A stretch of 64,000 nt of DNA from positions 1 to 64,000 of the forward strand of contig NZ_CP142523.1 in NCBI RefSeq assembly GCF_036885605.1. Direction: 5' to 3'. The notes under the pieces are model-generated. The model was not told where the DNA came from, did no database searches, and was given only the letters and a program-made list of their open reading frames with translations. Both the position numbers and the translations under genes were made by a program. The DNA comes from Janthinobacterium sp. TB1-E2 (lineage in GTDB: Bacteria > Pseudomonadota > Gammaproteobacteria > Burkholderiales > Burkholderiaceae_D). Below, piece after piece: positions 48,119 to 60,106 of this stretch. How positions within the stretch are numbered: position 1 is the stretch's first letter; every line of letters starts with the position of its first letter.

Positions 48119-51100
48119 ATGTGGAAGGAATTTTTCAAGTTTGACCTCGGCTATCAGCTGAAACAGCCGCTGCTGTGGATATTTGCCGTCATCCTCGCCT
48201 TGATGGCGTTTGGCGCCAGCAGCAGCGATTCGATCCAGGTCGGCGGCGCCATCGGCAACATCAACCGCAATGCGCCCACCGTGGTGGCGCAGTTGCTGAC
48301 GATGTTCAGCCTGCTGTCTATGCTGCTCATCACCATCTTCATCGCCGGCGCCGTGCTGCGCGACAGCGAAGTGGGCATGGCCGACATGCTGTTCGCCACG
48401 CCCATGCGCAAGTGGGATTACCTGTTCGGCCGCTTCGCCGCCGGCTTCGTCGCCTGCCTGGTGATCTTTGCCGCCATCGCCCTGGCCATCATGCTCGGCC
48501 CCCTCATGCCCTGGGTCGACCCGCAGCGCGTGGGCGCGTTCTCGCTGCATGCGTACGCGTGGAGCTTCGGCGTGATGGTAATCCCGAACCTGCTCTTCAT
48601 CGGCGCCCTGCTGATGCTGCTGGCGGCCACGACGCGCTCGATGTTGCTTGTCTACGTGGGCGTGCTGGGCTTTTTCGTGCTGTGGGGCATGGCCGGCGCC
48701 TTTACGCGCGACATCAACAACGAATGGATCGCCGTCCTGCTCGACCCGTTCGGCATGCGCGCGTTCGGCCGCATGACGCGCTACTTCACGTCCGCCGAAG
48801 CGAACGCGGGCCTGCCGCCGTTTTCCGGCTTCCTGCTGGCCAACCGCTTGCTGTGGCTGGCCATCACGGTGGTGCTGTTCGCCGCCACCGTGATCCTGTT
48901 CAAGCCGCAGCGCACGGGCACGGGCAAGCGCCTGTTCGGCAAGCACAAGGCAGAGGCCACCGCGCCGGCCGTGGCGGCGCCGCTGCACCTGCCGCGCAGC
49001 GTCCCCACCTTTACGGGCGCGACAGCCTGGCGCCAGTGGTGGCAAATCCTGCGCTTCGACGCCGTCGGCGTGTTCAAGAGCGTGCCCTTCCTCGTCATGC
49101 TGCTGTTCGCCGTAATCAACCTGATCGCCGGAGCGAATATCGGCAAGAACATGTACGGCACGGCCGTGTATCCGATGACGCATTTGATGCTGCAAAATAT
49201 CAACAACAGCTTCAGCTTCATGCTGATCATCATCGTCACCTTTTACGCAGGCGAACTGATCTTCAAGGAGCGGCAAGCCAGGATCGCCGACGTCAGCGAT
49301 GCCATGCCCGTGCCCAGCTGGGTCCCTCTGCTGGCCAAATGCACGGCCCTGGTCGGCGTCATCGCCGGTTACCTGCTGGTGGGCGTCATCGCGGCCATCG
49401 GTTTCCAGCTCTACAAGGGCGGCGCGCCCGTGGAACTGGGGCTGTACCTGAAAGGCACCCTGCTGGGGGCCCTCTTCTTCGTGCTGATGGCCTTGTGCGC
49501 CCTCACCCTGCAAGTGCTGTCAAATAACAAGTTCATCGGCTACCTGCTGGTGATCCTGCTGATGGTGGCGCAAATGGTGCTGGGCATGCTGCACTTCGAA
49601 CACAATCTGTACGCGTTCGGCGGCACGCCGGCCATCAAGTATTCGGACATGAACGGCTATGGCCACTTCCTGGCCGGCTGGTCCTGGTTCGCGCTGTACT
49701 GGAGCCTGTTCACGGTGGCCCTCGTCATGCTGGCGCAGGCATTCTGGGTGCGCGGCCTGTCCGCCGACTGGCGTGCGCGCGTGCGCCTGGCCCGCCAACG
49801 CCTGAGCGGCAAAGCTGGCGCCGCGCTGGCCCTGGTGCTGCTATGCTGGGCCGGCACGGGCGGCTGGATCTTCTACAACACGAATGTGCTGAACCAGTAC
49901 GAAACGGCGAATGTCAGCATGGACAAGCAGGCGCGCTACGAAAAATTGTACAAGCAGTACAAGGACTTGCCGCAGCTGAAGATCACCGATATCCAGGCCG
50001 ACGTGGATATCTATCCCGAGCAACGCAAAGTCTTGATCAAGGGCCACTACGTGCTGCAAAACAAGACGCAGCAGCCGCTCGACACCTTGCGCATCCAACT
50101 CAATCCGGACTTGGACACGCACTGGTTGAACTTGCCTGAGCACAAGGTGGCGCTGGACGACAAGGAAGTGGGCTTCAGCATCCTCAAGCTGGCCCGTCCC
50201 GTGGCGCCTGGCGCTACCCTTCCGCTCGACTTCACGGTGGCCGTCACGCATGCGGGCTTTACCAACAGCGGCGCGCCTGACCAGGTCAACCTGAACGGCA
50301 GTTTCTTTAACAACCAGGCGTATTTCCCGCACTTCGGCTATGCCAAGGAAATGGAGCTGACGGATCGCAACGAGCGCCGCAAGCGGGGACTAGGCGAACC
50401 GCAGCGCATGGCCAAGCTGGAAGACACCTCGGCGTATGGCAATACGGTCTTTGGCGGCGAGGCGGACTGGATCCATTTCGACACGACGGTGTCCACCAGC
50501 GGCGAGCAGATCGCCCTGGCGCCCGGCTACCTGCAGAAGAGCTGGGAAAAGGATGGCCGCCGCTATTACCGCTACAAGATGGACCAGCCGATGATGCCGT
50601 TCTTCGCCTACCTGTCGGCGCGCTGGGAAGTCAAGAAAGATGCGTGGAAAGGCTTGCCGATCGAAATTTATTTCGATAAAAAGCATGGCTACAATACGCA
50701 GCGCATGATTACCTCCGTGCAAAAGTCGCTCGACTATTACACCACCGAGTTCACGCCCTACCAGCACAAGCAGGTGCGCATCCTGGAATTCCCCGGCTAC
50801 CAGAGCTTCGCGCAGTCGTTTGCCAATACGATCCCGTATTCGGAAGGCATCGGCTTCATCGCCGACCTGCGCGACAAGGATGACATCGATTATGTGTTCT
50901 ACGTCACGGCGCATGAAATGGCGCACCAGTGGTGGGGCCATCAAGTGATCGGCGCCAACGTGCAGGGCGCCACCATGCTGATGGAGTCCTTGGCGCAATA
51001 CTCGGCCCTGATGGTGATGGAAAAGGAATACGGGCGCGACAAGATGCGCCGCTTCCTGCGCTATGAACTGGACCGCTACCTGAGCGGACGCGGCGGTGAA

Positions 51101-51700
51101 GCCATCGAGGAACTGCCGCTGGCGCGCGTGGAGGGACAGCAATATATCCACTACAACAAGGGCAGCCTGGTGTTCTACCGCCTGCGCGATGAAATCGGCG
51201 AGGAAGCGCTGAACCGTGCGCTGAAACGCTATCTGCAGGACAAGGGCTACCAGCAGGCGCCGTTCACCACGTCGTCGGAACTGCTGGCCTACATCCGCGC
51301 CGAAGCGCCGCAGGACAAGCAGGCGCTGATCACGGACCTGTTCGAGAAAATCGTCTTCTACGACAACCGCGTCACGCAAGCGAGCGCCGTGCAGCGCAAG
51401 GACGGTCAGTGGGATGTCACCATGCAATTGCACTTGGCCAAACTGGAGTCCGACGGCAAGGGCAAGGAAAGCCCACGCGCCTACGACGAGCCGGTGGAAA
51501 TCGCCATCTTCGCGCGCCCGGCGGGCGGCAAGGAAAAAGATGAAAAAGTCCTGTTCACCGACAAGCGCGTGTTGTCGGGCAGCGACCCCGTGGTGACGAT
51601 GACGGTGAAGGACAAACCGTTTGAAGTGGGCGTCGATCCGTACAACAAGATGATCGACAGGGTTCCGCGCGACAATCGCAAGGAAGTCAGCGTGAATTAA
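48119..51700 (+). CDS. ABC-2-type permease fused to M1 aminopeptidase
   Basis: 1193 residues in one frame. Residues about 1-590 contain roughly twelve hydrophobic helices in two ABC-2-like halves (such as LLWIFAVILALMAFGA and LYWSLFTVALVMLAQAFW). Residues about 600-1190 are an M1 zinc metallopeptidase domain: zinc motif HEMAH at 932-936, then a third ligand Glu956 (spacing of 19 residues rather than the usual 18), with ANTIPYSEGIGF in place of the usual GAMEN. The peptidase probably faces the periplasm. The companion ATPase precedes it. The architecture is rare but seen in some other bacteria; substrate and role unknown. Confidence 0.88.
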   Translation: MWKEFFKFDLGYQLKQPLLWIFAVILALMAFGASSSDSIQVGGAIGNINRNAPTVVAQLLTMFSLLSMLLITIFIAGAVLRDSEVGMADMLFATPMRKWDYLFGRFAAGFVACLVIFAAIALAIMLGPLMPWVDPQRVGAFSLHAYAWSFGVMVIPNLLFIGALLMLLAATTRSMLLVYVGVLGFFVLWGMAGAFTRDINNEWIAVLLDPFGMRAFGRMTRYFTSAEANAGLPPFSGFLLANRLLWLAITVVLFAATVILFKPQRTGTGKRLFGKHKAEATAPAVAAPLHLPRSVPTFTGATAWRQWWQILRFDAVGVFKSVPFLVMLLFAVINLIAGANIGKNMYGTAVYPMTHLMLQNINNSFSFMLIIIVTFYAGELIFKERQARIADVSDAMPVPSWVPLLAKCTALVGVIAGYLLVGVIAAIGFQLYKGGAPVELGLYLKGTLLGALFFVLMALCALTLQVLSNNKFIGYLLVILLMVAQMVLGMLHFEHNLYAFGGTPAIKYSDMNGYGHFLAGWSWFALYWSLFTVALVMLAQAFWVRGLSADWRARVRLARQRLSGKAGAALALVLLCWAGTGGWIFYNTNVLNQYETANVSMDKQARYEKLYKQYKDLPQLKITDIQADVDIYPEQRKVLIKGHYVLQNKTQQPLDTLRIQLNPDLDTHWLNLPEHKVALDDKEVGFSILKLARPVAPGATLPLDFTVAVTHAGFTNSGAPDQVNLNGSFFNNQAYFPHFGYAKEMELTDRNERRKRGLGEPQRMAKLEDTSAYGNTVFGGEADWIHFDTTVSTSGEQIALAPGYLQKSWEKDGRRYYRYKMDQPMMPFFAYLSARWEVKKDAWKGLPIEIYFDKKHGYNTQRMITSVQKSLDYYTTEFTPYQHKQVRILEFPGYQSFAQSFANTIPYSEGIGFIADLRDKDDIDYVFYVTAHEMAHQWWGHQVIGANVQGATMLMESLAQYSALMVMEKEYGRDKMRRFLRYELDRYLSGRGGEAIEELPLARVEGQQYIHYNKGSLVFYRLRDEIGEEALNRALKRYLQDKGYQQAPFTTSSELLAYIRAEAPQDKQALITDLFEKIVFYDNRVTQASAVQRKDGQWDVTMQLHLAKLESDGKGKESPRAYDEPVEIAIFARPAGGKEKDEKVLFTDKRVLSGSDPVVTMTVKDKPFEVGVDPYNKMIDRVPRDNRKEVSVN

Positions 51701-51705
51701 TCGAT

Positions 51706-51743
51706 GGGGGTCTGACGGGGACGCCGATTCCCCGCCAGCCCCC
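51706..51743. terminator. Strong hairpin between convergent genes
   Basis: GGGGG (51706-51710), CTG (51712-51714) and CGGGGA (51716-51721) pair with TCCCCG (51729-51734), CAG (51736-51738) and CCCCC (51739-51743). It lies between the fusion gene (stop 51700) and the SDR (stop 51755), so it probably ends both transcripts, although no T-run is seen. Confidence 0.5.
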
Positions 51744-51754
51744 CAATCACGCCA

Positions 51755-52534
51755 TCAACGGTACACCAATCCCCCGTCGATCAGCGGCGCCTGGCCCGTC
51801 ATGTAATCGGCATCGGGCCCCGCCAGGAAGGAGACGAGCCCTGCCACGTCGTCCGGCGTCTCGGCGCGCCCCAGCGCGATGCCGTCCACATATTTTTTAT
51901 ACGTCGCGCCCAGCTCGGCGCCCGTCACTTCAGCCATGCGCTTGTCGATCTCGGTCCACATGTCCGTGCCGACGACGCCAGGGCAATACGCGTTGACGGT
52001 GATGCCGTCGGCCGCCAGTTCCTTGGCCGCCGCCTGCGTCAGCGCGCGCACGGCAAACTTGGTGGCCGAGTACACGCCCAGCAAGGCAAAACCGTCATGA
52101 CCGGCGATGGAGCAGGCATTGATGATCTTGCCTTTCTGCTTGCGCTTCTTGAAGGTCTTGGCGGCCGCCTGGATGCCCCAGAGCGTCCCTTGCACATTGA
52201 TGCGCATGATGCGGTCGACCTCTTCCGGCGTCACGTCGAGCAGCGGCTGCACTTGTGCGATACCGGCGTTGTTGACGATGATGTCGAAGCCGCCCAGCTC
52301 CTGCTCGGCAAACGCCACCGCTTCGGTGACCTGAGCGAGCTGCGACACGTCGGCAATGAAAGTGACGGCGCGGCGTCCCAGCGCGCGCACTTCGGCGGCG
52401 GCCGTGTCCAGCTTTTCCTGGTTCAGATCCACCAGCGCGATATCGGCGCCATCCTTGGCCAGGCGCAAGGCGATAGCCTTGCCGATACCTTGCGCGGCCC
52501 CCGTGACGAGCGCGACTTTTCCGGAAATACCCAT
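51755..52534 (-). CDS. SDR oxidoreductase, acetoin/diacetyl reductase type
   Basis: 259-residue short-chain dehydrogenase. NAD(P)-binding TGAAQGIG (11-18), NNAG, a catalytic Ser in ACSIAGHDG and YxxxK as YSATK, and the C-terminal GGLVYR. The whole sequence resembles (S)-acetoin-forming diacetyl reductases (BudC type), which reduce diacetyl to acetoin or acetoin to butanediol; substrate is inferred from resemblance. AAAGGA precedes the ATG by seven bases. It stands alone on this strand. Confidence 0.85.
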   Translation of the reverse strand: MGISGKVALVTGAAQGIGKAIALRLAKDGADIALVDLNQEKLDTAAAEVRALGRRAVTFIADVSQLAQVTEAVAFAEQELGGFDIIVNNAGIAQVQPLLDVTPEEVDRIMRINVQGTLWGIQAAAKTFKKRKQKGKIINACSIAGHDGFALLGVYSATKFAVRALTQAAAKELAADGITVNAYCPGVVGTDMWTEIDKRMAEVTGAELGATYKKYVDGIALGRAETPDDVAGLVSFLAGPDADYMTGQAPLIDGGLVYR

Positions 52535-52767
52535 GCTGCGTTCCTTTCAGAGTAGTGAGAAGAGACGCTTCAGCCTACCTGAATTTCGTCTTTTTCCACG
52601 TATTGAAACGTGCGCGCCCGGAAAAAGCGCACAGGTCAAGAAAGGAGGAAAAAACGCACCGGCACACGCTATACGAGCGCTGCCGTACTGGCCAATGGCG
52701 GCATCTGGCGTAACATGGCCGGCATCGCCGGCGAGCGCGCTGGCACCACGTTCAAGAGGAAGTCCCC

Positions 52768-53184
52768 ATGCCGCATCGCCATCTGCCCATCCGCGCCAGC
52801 CTGCTGCTGGCGGCCCTCGTTTTCACCATGCCCGCCTGGAGCGCCGACCCGGTCCACAAGGAAACAGTGGAACTGACGGCAGGAAAAACCGTGCACAGCG
52901 TGAAAGGCAAGATCAAGGGCTACGCCACGGCCGAATATACGGTGACAGGCAAGGCCGGCCAGACTCTCAGTGTCACGCTCAAGACCAACCAACCGTCGAA
53001 TTACTTCAACATCCGCCAGCCAGGCCAGGATGAAGCCCTGTTCATCGGTTCATCCGGCGGCAACAGTTACCAGGCAAAACTGCCGGCCGATGGCGAGTAC
53101 ACGGTACAGGTTTACCTGATGCGCAACGCGGCGCGCAGGAATGCGGTGGCGGCATACACGCTCGATATCGGCTTGCGCGATTAA
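52768..53184 (+). CDS. Exported protein resembling a g-type lysozyme inhibitor (PliG)
   Basis: 138 residues with a signal peptide (ending PAWSAD). The mature part (about 35-138) reads VKGKIKGYATAEYTVTGKAGQTLSV ... LPADGEYTVQVYLMRNAARRNAVAAYTLDI. E. coli PliG has the same pattern (GEIKGYDYDTYTF ... LPASGKYELRVLQTRNDARKNKTKKYNVDI), with the RNxARxN tract in the same place. Such periplasmic inhibitors block host goose-type lysozymes. This is by eye only; similar proteins are often annotated as hypothetical. Its 3' end overlaps the DUF1203 gene by four bases. Confidence 0.65.
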   Translation: MPHRHLPIRASLLLAALVFTMPAWSADPVHKETVELTAGKTVHSVKGKIKGYATAEYTVTGKAGQTLSVTLKTNQPSNYFNIRQPGQDEALFIGSSGGNSYQAKLPADGEYTVQVYLMRNAARRNAVAAYTLDIGLRD

Positions 53185-53663
53185 ACAAGGGAGCTGCCAA
53201 CACGGTCGATACGGCCCGCGTAACAGCCCCGCATGGCATTATGAACATGAATATAACTGACGTCCGCATTGGCAAATAATTGTGCAATGAGGGCTTCCAC
53301 GGCAGTGCCGTCCACCACGTCGGCATCGAGCATCATGCCATCGGCAGCATAGGCGCGCAGCGACAACAGGCGCCGCCGCATCGATTCCGGCACCTGGTTG
53401 ACGGCATCGTACGCTTGCGTGGCGCCCTCGCGGACAAAAATGGCGTGGCAAGCCCGGTAAGGCGTCATGGCGGGCTGGCACACATGATTCAATAACAGCA
53501 CGGTCTCGCCCAGTTCGGCGTCCATCAGCGTTACACGGTCAGGAAATCCGGGGTGTTGGTCGACCACCTGGCGCCGCATGCCGAGCGCCGTTAACTCGGC
53601 ATCGGACAAGGAAAAATAGGGCAGAAAAGGTTCGGGCGACAGCCCCGTAATACGAAAATCCAT
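53181..53663 (-). CDS. DUF1203 domain protein
   Basis: 160 residues of the DUF1203 type: the opening MDFRITGLSPEPFLPYFSLSDAELTALGMRRQVVDQHPGFPDRV and the end HVHNAMRGCYAGRIDRVG fit that family. No biochemical role is known. It has no signal peptide. GGAGA precedes the ATG at 53663. It overlaps the PliG-like gene tail to tail and is upstream of the ssb terminator. Confidence 0.8.
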   Translation of the reverse strand: MDFRITGLSPEPFLPYFSLSDAELTALGMRRQVVDQHPGFPDRVTLMDAELGETVLLLNHVCQPAMTPYRACHAIFVREGATQAYDAVNQVPESMRRRLLSLRAYAADGMMLDADVVDGTAVEALIAQLFANADVSYIHVHNAMRGCYAGRIDRVGSSLV

Positions 53664-53780
53664 ACTGTTCTCCGGCGTCGTCAAAACCACCATCAGACCA
53701 GCATCGGGACGGCGCCGCCATCCACTTCTTGCTATGGAATGTGAGAATGCGCCCCGGATCGCCTACTACCCCGTGCGCAT

Positions 53781-53812
53781 AAAAAAAGCCTGCTTCACGG
53801 AGGAAGCAGGCT
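53781..53812 (-). terminator. Intrinsic terminator after ssb
   Basis: AGCCTGCTTC (53787-53796) and GAAGCAGGCT (53803-53812) form a perfect 10-bp stem; read on the minus strand the T-run is the complement of A residues 53781-53787. It lies 43 bases past the ssb stop codon. Confidence 0.95.
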
Positions 53813-53854
53813 CTTTATCGGCAGTGTCTGACGGCAGGCCTCAGAACAGCGTGC

Positions 53855-54370
53855 TTAAAATGGGATGTCGTCATCCATATCCGAGAAGTTCGGCGCTGGC
53901 TTCGGTGCCGGGCGTGGCGCCGGTGCCGGAGCTGGACGCGGGGCTGGCGCCTGGCGCGGGGCCGGGGCGTCGTAGCCGCCGCCACCGCCACCACCGTAGC
54001 TGTCATCGCCACCGCCGGCGTCGCCGCCCATGCCGGAACGGCCGCCCAGCATTTGCATCTGTTCCGCGATGATGTCGGTTGCGTACTTCTCGACGCCGTC
54101 CTTGTCCGTGTATTTACGGGTTTGCAGACGGCCTTCGACGTAGACGGACGAGCCTTTTTTCAGGTATTGGCCGACGATTTCCGCCAGACGGCCGAAGAAC
54201 GAGATACGGTGCCACTCTGTCAATTCTTTTTGTTCGCCCGTGTTGCGGTCCTTCGATTTGTACGAAGTGGCCACGGCGATGTTGGCGATCGCGTCGCCGC
54301 TAGGCATGTAGCGGATTTCCGGGTCACGGCCCAGATTGCCGACGATGATGACTTTGTTGACTGATGCCAT
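53855..54370 (-). CDS. ssb: Single-stranded DNA-binding protein
   Basis: Binds single-stranded DNA in replication, recombination and repair. 171 residues: an N-terminal OB fold (about 1-110; [36 protein letters not shown]), a Gly-rich and Pro/Ala-rich flexible linker (about 112-160), and the conserved acidic tip DMDDDIPF that contacts partner proteins. It is divergent from uvrA, with a LexA box in between, as in E. coli. Confidence 0.97.
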   Translation of the reverse strand: MASVNKVIIVGNLGRDPEIRYMPSGDAIANIAVATSYKSKDRNTGEQKELTEWHRISFFGRLAEIVGQYLKKGSSVYVEGRLQTRKYTDKDGVEKYATDIIAEQMQMLGGRSGMGGDAGGGDDSYGGGGGGGYDAPAPRQAPAPRPAPAPAPRPAPKPAPNFSDMDDDIPF

Positions 54371-54417
54371 GAATAACTCCTGATGAACTGCAGCGGGAGC
54401 CGGTGTCCCGCGCGTTA

Positions 54418-54433
54418 GTTTAGTGTACTAAAC
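54418..54433. promoter_or_regulatory. Palindrome upstream of ssb
   Basis: GTTTAGT and ACTAAAC are exact complements separated by GT, 48 bases upstream of the ssb start codon. This may be part of the ssb promoter or an operator. Confidence 0.4.
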
Positions 54434-54540
54434 GAGGATTATAAGCGACCACGCGGCGCAAAGCACCCGCTTTCTGGCGGACGCCCTCTCCCGTGCGGCG
54501 GCACGTTTTTTTCACGGCAGGTGAAAACAAGAAACTTGAA

Positions 54541-54560
54541 TACTGGTATTATATACAGTA
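54541..54560. promoter_or_regulatory. LexA (SOS) box between ssb and uvrA
   Basis: TACTGGTATTATATACAGTA has the CTG-N10-CAG signature and matches the E. coli consensus TACTGTATATATATACAGTA at 16 of 20 positions. It lies 192 bases upstream of uvrA and 171 upstream of ssb, in the same divergent arrangement as in E. coli. Damage induction of one or both genes is expected. Confidence 0.85.
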
Positions 54561-54751
54561 TTCAAACGTCAGTACGCATCTGCATCAAACTTTGTCAGGG
54601 CACGTTCGCCCGGCGGCGCAATCCGCCCATGGACGCCTCAGGCATGCAGAGCAAAACCCGGCTATAGTTACAGGTTGACCCGTTGTGGCTCCTCATCCGC
54701 ACCCAGGCACAATGCGCCGGCCGCACCACTCACTGAAAGCAAGGCAATCAC

Positions 54752-57601
<2,850 letters not shown>

Positions 57602-57626
57602 CGACGGCAGCGCAATAAAAAACGGC

Positions 57627-57663
57627 GCGGATTGCTCATGCAATCCGCCCCGTTTCTCTTTTT
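57627..57663 (+). terminator. Intrinsic terminator after uvrA
   Basis: GCGGATTGC (57627-57635), TCAT loop, GCAATCCGC (57640-57648), then CCCGTTTCTCTTTTTG. Twenty-six bases after the uvrA stop codon. Confidence 0.85.
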
Positions 57664-57700
57664 GATAGCACCCCAGTCATTGCCGGCGTGTCATTTATCT

Positions 57701-57728
57701 CACGCCAGTCTTTGCTGGCGTGTTTCTC
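57701..57728 (+). terminator. Second hairpin after uvrA
   Basis: CACGCCAG (57701-57708) and CTGGCGTG (57715-57722) with a six-base loop, followed by TTTCTCCC. A tandem back-up terminator for uvrA is the simplest reading. Confidence 0.6.
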
Positions 57729-57744
57729 CCCCACTACAACTCTC

Positions 57745-57860
57745 AACACCTGACAAGCTACTGCGCGGCGCGCTTTGCGGCCTGCGATGCTCACCGTGCT
57801 TCAGCACGGTTGCGCTTCTTAGCCACAAATCACTGCCGCTCGCTACGCTTGTCAGATGCC
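57745..57860 (+). repeat. Dispersed palindromic repeat, copy E
   Basis: It begins AACACCTGACAAGC, TACTGCGCGGCGCGC, has the centre GATGCTCACCGTGC with a CCGTGC/GCACGG hairpin, then CCGCTCGCTACG and GCTTGTCAGATG. The arms pair AAGC with GCTT, again a compensatory change. It is between convergent uvrA and pckG, 18 bases before the pckG stop codon. It is highly similar to copy D through the central part. Confidence 0.9.
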
Positions 57861-57877
57861 GCTTTACGCTAACTTAG

Positions 57878-59749
57878 TTATGCACTCAGCCGCTTTTCCA
57901 GCGCAGCCTTGTTATCTGCCAATTCCTGCGGCAGATGATACGCGAGTTTTTCAAACAACTGCGTATGCAATTTCAACTCTTCCACCCACGCGGCCTTGTC
58001 GATCGAGGTGATGGTGTCGAACTGTTCTTGCGTGAATGGCAGGCCATCCCAGTTCAGGTCGCCATACTGCGGTGTCGTGCCGAACAGGTTTTCCACACCG
58101 CCCGCCTTGCCTTCGATACGCTCCAACATCCATTTGAGCACGCGCATGTTGTCGCCAAAGCCAGGCCAGACGAACTTGCCAGCGTCATCCGTACGGAACC
58201 AGTTGACGCAGTAGATTTTCGGCAGGGCAGCCGGGTTGACCTTGCCCACCTTGACGCCCATGTCCAGCCAGTGCTGGAAGTAATCGCTCATGTTATAGCC
58301 GATAAACGGCAACATGGCAAATGGATCGCGGCGCACGACGCCCATCTGGCCCACAGCCGCCGCCGTCGTTTCCGAGCCCATGGTGGCTGCCATGTAGACG
58401 CCTTCGACCCAGTTGCGCGCTTCGGTAACGAGTGGCACGGTGGTCGAGCGGCGGCCGCCGAAGATGAAGGCCGAGATCGGCACGCCGGCCGGATCGTCCC
58501 AGGCCGAGTCGATCACGGGGTTTTGCGTTGCCGCCACCGTGAAGCGGGCGTTCGGGTGCGCCGCCTTGGTACCGGACGCCGGCGTCCAGTCCTTGCCCTG
58601 CCAGTCGATCAAATGGCTAGGTGCTTCCTTGGTCAAGCCTTCCCACCAAACATCGCCGTCGTCCGTCAACGCCACGTTGGTGAAAATCGTGTTGTCGCGC
58701 ATGGATGCCATGCAGTTGTAATTGGTTTTTTCATTGGTGCCTGGCGCCACGCCGAAGTAGCCCGCTTCCGGGTTGATCGCATACAAACGGCCATCGGCAC
58801 CTGGCTTGATCCAGGCGATATCGTCGCCGATGGTGGTCACTTTCCAGCCGTTAAAACTCGCCGGCGGGATCAGCATGGCGAAGTTGGTCTTGCCGCAAGC
58901 CGATGGGAACGCTGCCGCGACATAATGCTTCTTGCCTTCCGGCGATTCCACGCCGAGGATCAGCATGTGTTCGGCCAGCCAGCCCGGATTGTTGTCCGAT
59001 GCTTGGGCTTCCTGGTAGCCCATGTTCGAGGCGATACGCAGGGCGAAACATTTCTTGCCCAGCAAGGCGTTGCCGCCGTAGCCGGAACCGAAGGACCAGA
59101 TTTCACGGGTTTCCGGGAAATGCACGATGTACTTGGTGCTGTTGCACGGCCATTTCACGTCGGCCTGGCCCGCAGCCAGCGGTGCGCCCACGCTATGCAC
59201 GCACGGCACGAATGCGCCATCGGTACCCAGCACGTCGTACACGGCACGGCCCATGCGGGTCATGATCTTCATGTTGACGGCGACATACGGCGAATCGGAC
59301 AGTTCCACGCCGATGTGCGCGATTGGCGAGCCCAGCGGGCCCATCGAGAATGGCACGACATACATGGTGCGGCCGCGCATGCAGCCATCGAACAGGCCGT
59401 TCAGGGTGTGGCGCATTTCGCCAGGCTCGGTCCAGTTATTCGTCGGGCCGGCCGCTTCTTTCGTTGCCGAGCAAATATACGTGCGGTCTTCGACGCGGGC
59501 CACGTCGCTCGGGTCGGAGCAGGCCAGGTAGGAATTCGGGCGCTTTTCGGCATTGAGTTTTTTCATGGTGCCGCTGGCAACCATTTCGGCGCACAGGCGC
59601 TCGTACTCTTCTTGCGAACCATCGCACCAGTAAATGCGGTCTGGCTTGGTCAGCGCGGCAATGTCTGCCACCCAGTTGATCAGTTTCTGTTGTTTAATAT
59701 AAGCTGGGACGTTGAGTGCGGCGACGCCACCCATGACGGGCTGATTCAT
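57878..59749 (-). CDS. pckG: Phosphoenolpyruvate carboxykinase (GTP)
   Basis: Interconverts oxaloacetate plus GTP with phosphoenolpyruvate, the first committed step of gluconeogenesis. 623 residues, the usual size of the GTP-dependent class. The P-loop is [12 protein letters not shown] and the metal/active-site motif [33 protein letters not shown] and the GTP-class end [15 protein letters not shown] are also typical. GGAGGT before the ATG at 59749 fixes the start. It is divergent from the 2-hydroxyacid dehydrogenase. This fits growth on C4 acids together with dctA. Confidence 0.97.
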   Translation of the reverse strand: MNQPVMGGVAALNVPAYIKQQKLINWVADIAALTKPDRIYWCDGSQEEYERLCAEMVASGTMKKLNAEKRPNSYLACSDPSDVARVEDRTYICSATKEAAGPTNNWTEPGEMRHTLNGLFDGCMRGRTMYVVPFSMGPLGSPIAHIGVELSDSPYVAVNMKIMTRMGRAVYDVLGTDGAFVPCVHSVGAPLAAGQADVKWPCNSTKYIVHFPETREIWSFGSGYGGNALLGKKCFALRIASNMGYQEAQASDNNPGWLAEHMLILGVESPEGKKHYVAAAFPSACGKTNFAMLIPPASFNGWKVTTIGDDIAWIKPGADGRLYAINPEAGYFGVAPGTNEKTNYNCMASMRDNTIFTNVALTDDGDVWWEGLTKEAPSHLIDWQGKDWTPASGTKAAHPNARFTVAATQNPVIDSAWDDPAGVPISAFIFGGRRSTTVPLVTEARNWVEGVYMAATMGSETTAAAVGQMGVVRRDPFAMLPFIGYNMSDYFQHWLDMGVKVGKVNPAALPKIYCVNWFRTDDAGKFVWPGFGDNMRVLKWMLERIEGKAGGVENLFGTTPQYGDLNWDGLPFTQEQFDTITSIDKAAWVEELKLHTQLFEKLAYHLPQELADNKAALEKRLSA

Positions 59750-60106
59750 ATTACCTCCAATACCAATAAAAGAAATTCTGGTCGTTCCGGCAAGACAGGC
59801 AGCATCGTTGAGAGGTGGCTGCGGCTCACTGCGGGCGGCGTGTTCACGCGGGCAGGGCTCTGGTGTCGTGTCCACCGCGGCGCTCGCGCCGGCGGCATTT
59901 ACCTGGATCATGCTCCCGGGCTGCAGGAACAGTTTGCGCTATCACTATAATCAGGAAGCTTCAAAAGTGCCGGCGATTGTACACCCGTGTAACAGCTATT
60001 CTCGCAAAAATGTAGGAGAATAGCCTGACTAATGTAGTAGGCTATTCAGCATTTCCCATATCCTGTTATTTCCCTACCAAATCCTCACTAAAATCGGCCA
60101 TCCACC
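59750..60106. other. 357-base divergent promoter region
   Basis: It lies between pckG (minus) and the 2-hydroxyacid dehydrogenase (plus). It contains the inverted repeat at 60018-60047 and a small TACAC/GTGTA dyad (about 59975-59988). No gene is visible here; the pckG-side open frame through this stretch lacks a ribosome site. Confidence 0.55.
60018..60047. promoter_or_regulatory. 9-bp inverted repeat, candidate operator
   Basis: GAATAGCCT (60018-60026) and AGGCTATTC (60039-60047) are exact complements with a 12-base loop, 60-89 bases before the dehydrogenase start codon. No T-run follows; an operator is plausible. Confidence 0.45.

Noticed and set aside
47201-49513. Long minus-strand open frame opposite the ABC transporter genes
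   Set aside because: Low-complexity composition with no motifs or ribosome site; shadow of the real plus-strand operon.
57935-59950. Long plus-strand open frame opposite pckG
   Set aside because: No protein-like features; pckG on the minus strand has full family motifs and a ribosome site.
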